Source: Gymnorhina tibicen | Taxonomy: Eukaryota; Chordata; Aves; Passeriformes; Artamidae | NCBI GenBank assembly: GCA_013399875.1 | Contig: VXAZ01018004.1 | Coordinates: 904,607 to 968,606 of the forward strand | Length of the DNA stretch: 64,000 nucleotides | Direction of reading: 5' to 3' | Shown here: positions 49,101 to 61,738 of the stretch, in pieces | How the letters are laid out: each line of letters opens with the position of its first letter | How positions within the stretch are numbered: position 1 is the first letter of the stretch | Program-made: the position numbers and the translations under genes | The notes under the pieces: generated by a model | Told to the model about the DNA's origin: nothing | Databases searched by the model: none | Seen by the model: only the letters and a program-made list of their open reading frames with translations

Positions 49101-52100
49101 TGAAAGCATGCTGAGAGATGCAAAGAAAGAGCAGACAACTAAACCAGACTGTCACTTAAGAAAAGGCTAGTTTAGAACTCTGAAGTCTCCATGCCAAACC
49201 ATAGGGTGTAGTTAGTACATTGCAGTGGTCTGTTACTGCTGTTCTCATAGGAAACTGGGAAAAGGAGAGATGTGTATAACTAGCAGCTGCTGTTTTTAGT
49301 AGGAACTAAATAAGTATAACTGAAAGGAAAATAAGGCTCATTTCAGTATTAGCATGAGCATTTTTCATCCAAGTCTTCTTACAGTTATGTTCAGGTATCA
49401 TCACTATGCATGTGTCTCTGCTGGGAGATGGAAGAGATCCTACAGTGTCCTGTGTGGAAGCTTGAGACAAGATCAGTGTTTATGAGGTTGTGGGGAAAAG
49501 GAGTTGACCAAGACTGCCGTAATACAGCTTGCAGAGGCATTTTGCTCCTGACTTTACCCCTTCATGCTAAATGAACTTTACCACAAAACCACCTTTCCAA
49601 GGTTGGGTTCAAGCTGGTGGCCAAAGGAAGCACTGGAAGCTGGACAGCCCCTAACTCCAGGTCTTGTTCTCCCCTATCCTGGTTTGCACAGGCTGCACAC
49701 AGATGGCAGCATCCCCACTGGTGCTCCTACCAGTGAAAGCAGATGGCAACGGGCAGCTCTGCCTGCTCCCAGCCTGATGGACCTGCTGTCCACTTCACTG
49801 AAGCTCTCTGCCGTAATCCCTCTTTTGCCTTTCACCTGCATAAAATCTGTTTCCTCATTTATCATGGAGGTGTATTTTATCCTGCAGAACAGGAAAATGA
49901 CTGCATGCACTCCTGCAGTTCACACAATTTGGGACATGGCTTTGCCAGCTACACCAACCACTGCTCAATGCCAAAATGCCAGCTGACAGGCACATAGCCA
50001 GTTGTTTGCTGAATTCTGTCAAGGTGGTCTAGACCAGTTTTGTAACTTTTTTTCAAAATCTTAATAAAATAGTCTCAGTTTGACAGCCTTGTATGAGAGG
50101 CAGCAACCCCTGCAGTTATTTTGACCAAGTGTATAACAGTGAAGACCTGGGAAAGCAGCAGTGGAAGCTAGGGAGGATGCTTGCACAGTCCTGTTTACTG
50201 GTATTTTCATATTCACAGCATCTTTTTCAAAATAAACATCTTACCCTGTTTTATTCTGTCTCAGTATGGGAGTTGCATTGTGCTTGGACTATATGTACCT
50301 TTTTAAAATATTCTGTAGCTATGCTATGTTTGTGTGGTTGGAGTGATCCAAATTGCATAGAGTATACAAGACGTGCACAAAAATAATGAAAAAAGCCCAC
50401 AATATAAACAGAGTGACTTAAATGTAAGTCCAGAACATTAAGTTGAAATATTAGCATAAAACTTAAGTGCAAGAGTCTGAACAGGCCTGAGTAAAAGCTT
50501 CAGTCCTGTGATTATGCCCACATGGTCCACAAGGTCTTTTAGCTTCTCAGTCAGTGGATGCCAGAAGCTGGACCCAACTACTTTAGGCACCAAAATGAGT
50601 TACAGCTCTTGAACCTGTTTAGGTATCTGAAGCTGGCCAAATGCAAGATTAGACTTAGAGAAACATTTCGTAGTCTTGGATTTGATATTCTCATGTGGGT
50701 CTATTTCAAAATGAATGAGTATTGCATTGGGTGTATAATTCATGTTAGGTGCTTCATGCATTACATTTTTGAGGTTTTTTAATGTATGCTGTAGAAATTG
50801 GGTTTCCTAGGCAATTGTGGCCACCTTGTGGATTCTTCAAAAGAAAATTATATTTTATATTATAAAAATGTAGCTAGGACAATTGTTGATAGTTACAAAC
50901 TATTCTGTTGTTGGTCCTGGTTAATAACTTTCAGTCAACAGTTTTTACTTGTTAGAAATTAATTATTCTTACATTAGTAAATGTAAGTAGTTAATTATTG
51001 TTAGTAAATGTAAGCAGTAGTACTACTTCTACTACTAGGACTGTTAAATATATGCTTTCCACTATAAAGTTACAATTTTTCATCAAAAGATTATTGAAAT
51101 TGTTAAAGTTTAGCTGTAAAGGATGAGAAAAGAATCATTTCAGTCATTCTGTAGGTCTTTCTTGGAATTGTGATTCTTTAATAGCTCCCTCACTTCTTAA
51201 AAATAGATTTATGGGAAAGAACACACTGAAGATGGGGTGAGTTGACCTTGTTTGCCTGCTGGATGTCCACCCAGCTGCTCTCTCCCTTGCCTATTTCAAC
51301 AGGAAATGAAGAAAATAAGACAAACATAGTGGGTCCAGATAAGGACAGGGAAATCAGTTACCATCATGGGTCAAAACAGACCAGTAGCCTACTCCACTGA
51401 TAGCATCTTGCCATCTAAATCCAGTAAAGAAGGCAGATGAGACAAAGCAGGATATTGCCTTTCCAGCGTTAGCCTCCTTGCCAGGCCTGCTCTGCTGCAA
51501 CATTTAATTCTATACTAAGAACATCACCAGCGTGTGTGAAACTACTTGGCCTGGCTAATGGAGCCTCGAGTGGCTCAGGCTGTGCAGCCAGAACAGGTTT
51601 CTCATGGTGTGAGAGACTCCCAGAGCTGTCAGACCTCTGGACACCTGCAGTCAAGATAATGAGAAGCTTCAGGATGTCTGGCACTGGTACAGGTTAAGTA
51701 ATGGGGATGTCCGAAGTGCTTCCTCGTGGCTAGATACTCCAGCTTTGGACATGTTGATACTCGAGGCTTCCAGCCACCTACTGGGAAATCAGGCAAGATT
51801 TCATTTCAGTTCTTTGAAAGCTAAATCCAAGGTGGTTCATTAAATCAGGTTAGATTCAGCTGATGGCTCTTTCTAGTGTGACTCTTGTTGAGCCAGAGAG
51901 TTTCTGAGTGACTCCATTTCTGACCATAAAAGTGAGAATTCCTAAAGCTACACTGAAGTGGCTGCCAAAATGGACTAGTATAGGCAAAAAAGAGTTTGAA
52001 GAAATAATTTGTAATTACAATAAAGCCTGTTCCAAAAGATACTGGACAAGGTGATACATGTGCCATGTATGTTATTCCCTCGTGTCATTACTTCTCTCAA

Positions 52101-53740
52101 GGTTGCACAACAGCAGTGACCTGTTAGCATATGACGCTGTAGTAATGGAGAACTGAGTCTTGGTAAGGCCAGAAAGATACAAAGCAACTCATCAGCAACT
52201 CAAATAGAATGCTACAGTAGGGATACACCAGGAAAGGCATTCAGGCTTAAAAAAAAAATTGCATTGTATTGTAAATTAAAAAAAAAACCCAACCCCGACA
52301 TTTTTTCTTCGTTAATTCCTTTTATGATTATCCTGCAATATTGTGTTGTAAACCACGTATATTTTTTCTGTTTCTTCATTTTACTTCTGTATGTCCTGCT
52401 CTAATTAATTTAGATGCTTATTAATTTTAAAAACACTTGTGGTCCAGAGGCCTTTCTGTAACTGCAAAACTACATTATTTTTTAAATCAAAAGAACTTTT
52501 TTCCTACCTTTCACTCATGAACTCATCAGCTATAACTGCTACATATTGTATACAACTCCCCTAGAGGATCACTTTACAGATTTTTGGATGCCCAAATTCT
52601 TCATCTTAGCTGACATGTTAAAAAGTTCTTAATTGATGTCCTTTAATAAATTTTTTTAATGCATTATTATACTTTACAAAGCCTTTTATTGGTTTTGCTT
52701 CCTGAATTCTCTTTGACTGAATAAAATTATTTCTTTTTCTTTCTCTTGGCATTAATTTAGTAATTCATGAAATATAAATTAGGCTTACACATTTTCCTTG
52801 AGTCTTGGTTACAAGGAAGAGCTCAAGATGCAATATGATGGCTTATATTTTTAAGTTGTTTTCACACTAGAAAGAGAGTTTCTGTATCAAACTGACAATA
52901 TATAAATGCCAATATTCCATGGAAATGCCTTTTCTTAAGACTTCTTGAATTTCAATAAGAACTTTAATTAAAAAAAAAAAAGCTTGCTGATTTTTGATAC
53001 ATTTTTGCTCTATACCCAATGATTTTTAAAAAAGGTTGAAAAGTTAACCATACAATCATGCCTATACCCAGATCCCACTGAATCAAGCAGGTATCATTTA
53101 CATTAAATTGACTGAATTTGAACTATGTTATAAAAGCATCATTATAAGTAGAAAAATTATATGGGAGATTCTTCTTAATCAGTACTTTCTTCTGATAGAT
53201 CAGTGGTGTGAGATGTGAGGCGCTTAACAAATATGCAAACTTCCATTGATACTGAGAGAGTTTTCTGGTACAATTTGACCTTCAAGAAAGTTTGTTATAA
53301 ACACAATGCCAAGCAGCCAGCAGTGTTAGGAAGAACATTTGAAAAATAGTGTGAGATTGTAATTGTAAACAGTATTGCAATCTGCTTCACGAACAATCTA
53401 TCATTTGTCTATATGTGTTTGTTCCCAGTGTTTAATGCTGTGGGAGTGTTTTCTGTTGCTTTGTTCATTGTACTTTAGTACTATGCCAAGTTTTCTGTCT
53501 TAGTAGTAGTGAAGTGTTTCTAATGACTTACCATGGTTTTAACTATGGCATTATTATCTTTTGTTCAGGAGGTTTTGGAGTTTTGGGCCCAGCACTGGAT
53601 ACTTGGGGCTTTATTTTTCTCTCTAGAGCACTATGGTCAGGAGCATGAAGATACTGTCAATTAAGTGGAAGAACTCAAAACAGTCTGCTGAGGCAGGACA
53701 TGTGCTAGCACAATGTATTTCAAATCACTTTTTTTTTGAG
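46131..53740. other. Long non-coding stretch
   Basis: No recognisable gene, RNA gene or transposon. Several T or A homopolymers (for example 46204-46217). A hairpin with arms CTTACATT and AATGTAAG lies at 50969-50988, next to a repeated TTAGTAAATGTAAG word (50974 and 51001). The 140-codon open frame at 49564-49986 resembles nothing I know and has no supporting context. Confidence 0.55.
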
Positions 53741-53894
53741 GGGAGGAGGCAAGACGAGTATATCCCTCCCATCTTTGCATTGCATGACTTTAAAGGGAGG
53801 CTGATCAAGTGCTCTGAGGAGGAATCTCTAGATGCTACTCAGTGGAGAGATCATATAAGGTTCAGGAAATGCTTTGAAAATCTCTGGAGACTAG
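53741..53894 (+). CDS. Candidate internal coding exon, unidentified
   Basis: A run of T followed by the first AG (53739-53740) makes a plausible acceptor, and CTAG|GTAAGT at 53894/53895 is a near-consensus donor. Between them one frame is open and reads like real protein: about 51 residues, rich in charged and aromatic residues, including DEYIPPIFALHDFKG and later WRDHIRFRKCFENLW, with no low complexity. The donor cuts after the first base of a codon (phase 1). I do not recognise the family. It has the length of a typical vertebrate exon (154 bases). The open frame continues left through a further 108 bases, so an upstream acceptor or chance is possible. If real, the gene runs on the + strand, the same direction as the CpG-island donor 50 kb to the left. 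Confidence 0.35.
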
Positions 53895-54000
53895 GTAAGT
53901 ATCAGGTGAAGAATGAGTGCCTGCAATGCTTTTGCTTTTTCTTAGACTGATGGCCCCAGCTGGGGCTAAATGGGCTGAATAGATTAGTGTAGTGACAGTG

Positions 54001-54028
54001 TTTTGGGGAAACCTGTGTTTCCCCAAAA
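54001..54028. other. Perfect hairpin
   Basis: Arms TTTTGGGGAAAC (54001-54012) and GTTTCCCCAAAA (54017-54028) are exact reverse complements around the four-base loop CTGT. The stem is followed by A/G-rich sequence, not by a T-run, and no nearby RNA gene is evident. Confidence 0.98.
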
Positions 54029-55952
54029 GAAGTAAGGACAATTATGAGAGGGTGGGGGATAATGATTCTTCTCATTTGTTAGAGCATACTTTGTCTTGTG
54101 TGGGTTGTTCAGAATACAAATTGTTGATGAGAGTTATCCACTGAAATTGTTCTTCAATAGAATTTTCTCAGAAACATTATTAAAGTAATCCCTGCAACTC
54201 TACGTCAGAGCACTTAACTCTGTGCTTCTGCTGCGTGTGTAACTCATATGTAAAAGGCTTGTGTAAGTATTTCAATTGTGGAAGGTGACTAAGGTACAGT
54301 GAAATGACTTGTCTGAAGTCATGCAAGAGGTTTGTAGCACTGTGAAGGAATTAGGGAACTTAGGGTGTATCTAGACTAGTTGGAACTCTGTTATGCTTGT
54401 GCTGCATGTTGCTGGTAGCCTGTAGTTCAGATGCTGGCTAAAGCAGGCTTCTGGGAATGAGTCCTGATGAATAAAACAAAGATGGGCAATTTAGTCTCAG
54501 GCAAAACAGGAACTGCAATCAATAGAGTTAGACCTTTAGATGATGTTTCCTGAAAGAACAAGCAGTGTGGAAAATACACTCCCAATCCTGAACTTAATTT
54601 AAAGGGGAGATTTTAAACAAACAGGATCTCCTTTAGAAGCATCAAGGTGGCAATTTCTAAGATACTGTCCAGAAGAACTGATCTTAGAGGATGCATTTAA
54701 ATGCATGGGAGTGCAAAAATATCCAAACTTGATTTTTATGCTGGACTTGAGAGAAGTCTTTTGCTCAAAATTTTAGGTGTATAATCCTTCCTCCAGAAGT
54801 ACATGCTTTTTGGATGTAAGGCCAATATCAGCATGGAAGCAAAGTAGTTTTTGATAAAATTGTCAGTGGAGAGGGAAATGTATGTAATATACATAAACTG
54901 CCTAAATTCCTGCCCACTGGAATGTGGCTGAAGATGAGACATGAATCAGTTTGGACCTCAGATGTACTTGTGTCACTTCAGATTCTTACTTTTGCAGTAG
55001 AATTGATCAGTGGAAGACAGTGTGACAATAGTAAAGGTCTCAGTCAGACTGTGGAGTCAAATGTTGATCCTTATTTACTGTTGTTAAATAACAGAATGGA
55101 AGCAGTGAAGCACAAATTCTTAGAAGATTATCTTTTTTTTGACAGCTGAAAAGAAAGATGAATGTGCCATTAGAAACTGATGCTGCAGTCCCTAGAAACT
55201 TGACTTCTGTTAAAAACAGAAAAGGGAAAAAAATAAAAGATGACTCTGGCTTGGAATCCCAGGTGTTGTGACCATACAATCAAAATGATGCTATCTGTAG
55301 TTGCAAAACTGGGACTGAAACAGCAGTGAGATGACATTAAGTCATCTTTTTGTCTCAGTACCCTCTACTCTCTTTGTCTCACCTGGGTGCTCCTACATAC
55401 CTTTGGATATAGCTGTCTTCACAAACACTTTGGCTGTTGGGAGAGATTGGGTGGAAAGGAACAGAGGTTGAATGTGGCATGGCCTGTCAAGCTGTTGATG
55501 TTGTGTTTAAGTGAATACTCTTGTGTTGTAACATTCCCACAGTCCTGCTCTCTTAATTTTTTTAGTTTAACGACCTGGCCACAATACACTGTCATTCCCG
55601 TGTAGGCAATGGACTTGAGTTTATTCCTGAGGGCAAGGATTATTGTACACTCAGGTTTTATCCCATTGCATAGTAAGGATGTGGCAGAGGTGCTTGCCTA
55701 GACCTAAGTGCCATGACATGCTTCTATATTCTGCAGTTCTGACATAGTCTATTTGCTTTGATAATTTAATAATTCCTTAATACTTGAATCTTGTCCAATG
55801 CCTATGATTAAGAAAGGAAGGGGCAATGGTAGCTGTGGAAGAGAAGCACAGACAGAAAGACTCTTGTTCATTCGTTGAGTTCTTTCTCCGGAGCTGTTGT
55901 GAGAAAGTTTTTCTTGGGAGTTTTGGATGATTGAACAATAGAAACAAATGTC

Positions 55953-55976
55953 GGGGGAGGGTGGGAGGGAGGAGGG
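55953..55976 (+). other. G-quadruplex motif
   Basis: G-runs of 5, 3, 3 and 3 separated by single bases, then GGAGGG. This is a canonical G4 pattern with three one-base loops, which is the most stable class. It stands alone in AT-rich sequence. Confidence 0.9.
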
Positions 55977-56460
55977 TGAGGAGTGAGTTACACTGTGTAC
56001 TGTTAAATCACAGTGGAAACTCTCAGGAAGGAGGATTTTTAAGTTGCTCCCTCCAAATTTCTTTTTAGTTTCCTTGTGAAAGTGCTGTGCTGTTTCCTTA
56101 CTAATCGGGCTAGGTTATATCCCAGGTCATCAACTTTACATAAGCTTTTCTTTGTCACCAACATTCACGTGTCCCGAGTTCTTCTGGTTAGCTAAATGTT
56201 TAATCAACTGTGCTTCATCAGTTTAATGATATTTAGGTTTCGCTATTACAATTTTGCAATCATTTTGCCAAAATGTCCTGGTCTAAATAAACTTAAGACC
56301 CAGACCATGTGTCAGCATCCAAAAAGCAGTCAGTCTTTATACCCCATTTTCCTACTATGCAAGGTCAATTTCTGTTTTCTCTATTAAAACAAAACTGGTT
56401 TATACTATTTGGATAGAAAGTAAGCATTTTGTCATGTAATTAATTTGTTTCCAAATTAAA

Positions 56461-56660
56461 TTCCAGAGTATTCATATTCTCTGTTTGCTCAGAGGTCAAA
56501 AGAGGGCTCTGAAGAGCTGTGCCTTTAAAGCGGCTTTTATTAGAGCTAATTAGGATATGTTATTGTCTTGTACAGAGGCTTTTGAGTGCAAGTTAGCTGT
56601 AATCCAGGCACTGCATGAAGTTAAATTCTGTCAGGTTTGCTGTCTCAGAAAAACTATTGG
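56461..56660. promoter_or_regulatory. Possible conserved non-coding element
   Basis: A dense, non-repetitive block with AGAGCTAATTAGGA (homeodomain core), AGAGGTCAAAAGAGG (nuclear-receptor half-site AGGTCA) and TGTGCCTTTAAAG. It has the look of vertebrate developmental enhancers, but this is an impression; no alignment was possible. Confidence 0.25.
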
Positions 56661-59600
56661 CACACAAAAAATTATAGTAAATACGCTGTCCTGTTGCATG
56701 TAGTTTTCTTTTAAGCACCTATTCTAGACATTATAAAATGCAGGTTAAACTGTCCGTGTGTATTTTCCCACCCGTTTTCCTTTCATTTCCCCTTTGTGTG
56801 TGACAAATGAATACCACTTTCATGATTTTTTTTTTTTTCCAAAGGTACACTAGGATTCTTTCAGTCTTTGTTAGAAGCCAAAAGGGAGTATTTCACTCCC
56901 AAGCAAAGCACCTGGGCTCATAGATTCAAAAGAGCAAAAACAGATTTAAAGATGCTTCCCATAAGCTTGCATGCTACCATTTTCCATGGCAATTCATTAG
57001 CTGCTAGGAAAATGTAAATGGGCCCTTTGGAGCTATTATTTTGACAGCCTTATGGTGGAATTTTGTCTTAAAAGTAGTACACAATGCAAAGTTATCTTAC
57101 ATGGATGTGGGTTGGCATATTTTAAGGTTTTGTGTTTGCTTTCTGTGTTAATAGTGCTTCGAGAAAAATAGCAGAGAAAAAGGCCATTTGTCACATCTTT
57201 GGCAAACACTTCCCTCCATTTTCTTTGTTTTAGACAGCAAGCTGAAAAGCTTGTTTTGTTACTTTGGCTTATGATGTTCACTCAGTCACTGTTAGTTAAT
57301 AAAGTCATATCTAGATGAGTACTTTTGTATGTTGCTGGATTTTTAAGCTCATAAAAGAATCTTTTTGCTAGTTGTAAAACTGTGAATCAGTAATACAGTA
57401 CATGTAAGTTTTACATTGTGTAAACAGGAGAGCTTTGAAGTAAGACTGTTTCTGCAAGAGTGTTTTTAATGAGGGAAAGGATTTAGGTTTTTGGTTCTTT
57501 TTTTCCCTAAATCAAGGCTCTCTTACATGTTCTATTGCTTTATCTTTCTCTGATGGCACTTCTCAAAGGAAATGTGAGTATGTGTGTATTTCAGTCACCT
57601 TAAAGAGTAAGTTCATCTCCTGGTCCTTTTTTTTTTTCTTTTTCTCTAATAGACTTCTAATGCAGGTATAATTGTGTTAGCAGTGTTCTTTGTGCTACAG
57701 CTCAGTTTGGAACTCACAGCAGTGTCAAAGCCAAAACTTCTTTCTCTTCTTCTTTTGGCACAATTGAACAACATCAACAAAAAAAAAGTGTCTTGTTAAT
57801 GAAAAGTGTTAGAACTGTATGTCACATTGTGACTGTAGAACGCCGTGAAGCTGTCACTGGGGCAGTCCATGGGTCACGCTGGATGTCTTTGTTTTGTTTT
57901 ATTTTTTATTTCTCTTTTCTTTTGAGTACTCTTGACTTTGGCATATCTTTTTTTTTTTTTACAAGATTCAGGGGCTGGACTCTTTCAAGCTAAGCCAGGA
58001 AAGTAGTTCCCGATGGGAATGTTTGTGTTCTGTTTAAATCTACTCACCCAGAACACAGTAAGCGGGTCACTTCTAATCCAATATTTCTTTCAGAATGCTG
58101 TAAAGTTCGTAGTAGGCTCATACCAACGCTTCAACATTGTCTGAAAAAGAAACAAATGAACCCAAAATAATAAAAAACCCACAAACACATACAAATGCAT
58201 AATATATTTTTAAATGCATGAGCAGGTGTTAGATAAGGGAGAAGTATTGAAGCGTGCCATTCTCAAACAGCTCTATTTTGATTACAGTCATACCTTGTTG
58301 CTGAACTTGTATTTAAGAAGAAATCACTCACCTTGGTTGCTTAGCTGATGTGCTTCCTTCCTGCCAACTACTTCTGCAACGCCTGAATCGTAAGCTGTTA
58401 ATTCAGAATGGCCTTTCCTTTCATATTTGATCTTATAATGAGAAAATTTTGTTAATTTGGAGGGTATCCCAAAGTGAGAGAAAAACAGAGCACTATTTTT
58501 ATTTTTGTTCCTCATCTTTTCTGCTCTTCTGCTCTTGCCCTTCACTGTTGCTGTTCGCTGTCCGTGTTGCAGGAAGATTTAGTAGGGTTAAATGATATTC
58601 CTGGACCTTGAAGCAGTGTGGGGATTTTTCTCCTTCATTTCCAGGATGACCTTTCAGACCCTTAGAAGTGGCAGTCAGTCATGAGGAGTGCAGGACATGG
58701 TGCCACACCAGGCAAGGGAAGGGAGGTGGGCACCAGGCTGCCCAGTGGACGCAGGGTGTACCAGGGATACTGGGCACCACTTTAGGAGTGAGGCCTGGAA
58801 GAGTGCGAGTGGGGCAAGGTTGGCTTCTGGGGATGGGTGGAGAACAATGATGCTGGAGCAGGTGCCAAGGCAGCTGCTAATGTGGCAGGAAGCTAAAGCC
58901 CCTGGCATCCATCCGTAGTCAGATATAAAACATTTGAATGAGAGTCATAAAAAATATGAGCCCTGAGAGGCCGGAATTTACTTTTACATGCATCTGGGTA
59001 TTTCTTCTTTGGAATTCAGAATTGGTTAGGCATGGGTATGATTCCAATTCTTCCCTCCATTGATTTGTACCACTGTCATGGTTTTTGCTTGGTCCAGCTG
59101 AACAGAAAGCCAAGTCTTGACATTTACACCCTACCTTTTTCTTTGTACAAATCCAGAGTAAGTGAAATTAGAAGTATACAGGGAAGTGAATTGAAGCACA
59201 CAGTTACATTATACCATGGTCCCCTGAGGACTGAGATAATTGGAGAACTTTTCCCCAAGAACTGAGGATTTTAGTGTTTATTTCTGTGCTGCTGTAAGGA
59301 GTGGTCCCTGGGGGCCCTTCAGGGCAGTCATCTGTATATGTAACCTGCCTCCTAGGAATTTCGCTTAAGGATACTATTTAGCATGTGTCATGGAAAATTT
59401 TAAGTGCACCTCCAGTTAACAGCACCTTGTAGAGGACACTCGGCAGAAGGAAGAACAGACTTTGTGTTTCCTGCAGCATCCAGTTACTCAGTGTGTCAGG
59501 ACAGCGGTGGTGGTGATGATAGTGAAAAGAAACAACTCACACTCTTTCCTTTTGGGGTTGTTGCAGTACAGGCTGTGGTGTCTTTTGCACCAGGGAATTG

Positions 59601-60278
59601 GGGATTTATAAGAGTGGCAGTGTAAGAGTGATATGATTACTGGGTACCAAGTGATCATATTATTACTGGGCACTGATGTGAGATAGGAAGCAGTCTCAAG
59701 AGCACTCTAAAAGTAAATACAAAGCAGGTCATTCTAGGAATATTTTAATATTGTAATACCATAGGGTTTTCTCCTGCTGGTGCTGTTTTGGAGAGGGGGA
59801 TCAAGGAGACTGTTTCTCAGCATCCTAGATGTTTTGAACAGAATTTACCTGCTGTGAAGCCAAATATTCAATATACGCCATAATGATCCTTTAATTTGAG
59901 TGTGATGACTGTGTAATGCTGACAGTAGCTTAAGTAGGTAACCCAAAGGAACCTCTGTAAAGATTTCATCATGATTAACTCATTTGTCATTAACTGTGGT
60001 ATAGAATTAATGTGGATTGAGAATTACATTGCAATTTACCAAAATACAAGATGGAAAATAGCTAGTAAGCCATCTGACAAGGAATATCTATCACTGCATG
60101 AGAATTAAAATCAGCACAGCAAATGACATGACTTGTTATAGCTGCTGACCTAATGTTCCTTCAAGCATCTCCGAAGCATGATAATTCCAGTGTAAACACA
60201 AGTGTGTGTGGTTCTGCATTATGCATAGTTTTAAATCACCCCTCCCACATTTTAAAAATACTTGAATAGTTAACTTGC

Positions 60279-60379
60279 TGGCAGCAGAGTTTCAAATGCT
60301 GTTTGCCATGGCAGCTGTTTGGCAACTGGCTCTGGGATGAAACAGCCGGCTCCTGGCAGGTTGGCAGCAGGTCCTGGCA
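60279..60379. promoter_or_regulatory. Cluster of NFI half-sites (TGGCA)
   Basis: Six TGGCA words (60279, 60309, 60320, 60354, 60362, 60375) plus one TGCCA (60304) fall within 101 bases, and two of them form the palindrome TGCCATGGCA at 60304-60313. Chance would give well under one. TGGCA is the half-site of nuclear factor I proteins. Function is inferred. Confidence 0.4.
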
Positions 60380-61534
60380 AAGAAAATGAGCTAAAAAGGG
60401 GCAATGACCATGTCAACTCAGATGATCCCATGTGCTACACCCTCATAGCTGTGCAGTAGTTAATACTTGGTGTCTGCCGGCTGAAGAAGTGGAAAATGCA
60501 GGTTAAATTTTTAGAAACAGGCAGAGGCCCAAAGTTGATTTGATTTTGGGCATGTAGCAGTTGGAAGCAGCTGATCTGCTGTGGTTTAAGCTTGTTATGT
60601 TCAGTTTAGTTTCACTGTTTTGCCCTTTGGACTTGGTTATATCTAGCACACTCTCATGTCTTTGGACACAGACACCCAGCACACCAGGGTAAAAGACTGC
60701 TCTCTCATCCGTGCTTGCAGTCTTCCATACACTGTGGCTTTGATCACTTCTTGAGGCCCCATTTGAAATGGATATGATTACCAATGTTTAATAATAATCA
60801 GTTTTTGTGATGCTGGAGTATATTTTTCTCATTCTTCTGCCACTTTGTGTTTGCTCTTTATGACTATTCTTTCACTGAAAGCAGAAGGATTTTTTTATAA
60901 CCTTGAACATACTTTTGGAGGCCCATGTATGTGGGGACATCATTACCAGGCAAAAATAAAACTTTAATGGGTGTGCAAACAGACTGCAAGCTTAAGCATC
61001 TGATGGGATACAGTGTGAAATAAAAGGCCTCAGGCAGCTTGCAGAAGGGATATATGCATGTTCCCAAGTTTCAATTAAACTCTGTCTCCAATTTTGCAGT
61101 GATTTTCATTTGAATGTGTGATTTCACTTGAGTCTGAAAGTGATATAAATCTGAAAATAGGCATGTCATCTTCTAGTTTGAACAGACTTGAATGTTTTGT
61201 GTAAGAGAATGCTGTAGGGTTTCACACACCAATTATCCTGTTCAGGAAATGAGGAAGAGTAGGAAAAATCAGCAGGCTGGAGATAATTTCTAAGAGCACA
61301 AAGTGACTACCAGAGTTTTTAATTTCCTTGATAGACCTGAAAGCTAAAAAGCTGGGCTTGGGATACTTTAGCAAAAGTGATCACTAGATTTTAAAAAGGA
61401 GAGAAACCCAAGCCGTGTTAATGTGAAGATATGTCCATTTTGCAGCCATCCTACAGAAAAGGCTCTTTTTTGTGAGAAAAGAGCTTTTGACTGTAGTGGT
61501 TGTACCCTACATGGGAAGAGGGGTGGTAGTGGTA

Positions 61535-61564
61535 GGCTGTAGTGGGCTGTAGTGAACTGTAGTG
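61535..61564. repeat. 10-bp minisatellite, three units
   Basis: GGCTGTAGTG, GGCTGTAGTG and AACTGTAGTG in tandem, with a related CTGTAGTGG about 45 bases upstream. Confidence 0.9.
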
Positions 61565-61738
61565 GAAAAGAAGAACTTGATTGTTGGACAGTTTTTTCTA
61601 AATTGTATTTGTATATTGGTCTTGGCATAATTTCCTCTTGTTCCACTGAACGAAGAACAAAAGTGTCATTCAGGCAAATAGAATTTCCTTGCTAGTCTGT
61701 CTTGATCCTCCATCTTTTTCACAATGGAAATTTTTCAC

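Larger units (their letters stand above)
53895..61738. other. Long non-coding stretch
   Basis: No clear gene or transposon. It holds a perfect hairpin (54001-54028), a G-quadruplex motif (55953-55976), dense non-repetitive blocks that may be conserved elements (about 56460-56660 and 56950-57060), an NFI half-site cluster (60279-60379) and a 10-bp minisatellite (61535-61564). A TGTCATGG start near 59076 recalls an ERVL LTR head, but the following sequence does not agree. Confidence 0.55.

Noticed and set aside
49564..49986. 140-codon + strand frame
   Set aside because: No recognisable domain, no splice signals, no CpG-rich start; likely chance in a moderately GC-rich patch.
59076..59260. TGTCATGG start recalling an ERVL LTR head
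   Set aside because: Agreement ends after about ten bases; the following sequence lacks the AACTAAGCACC block seen at 24.8 kb.
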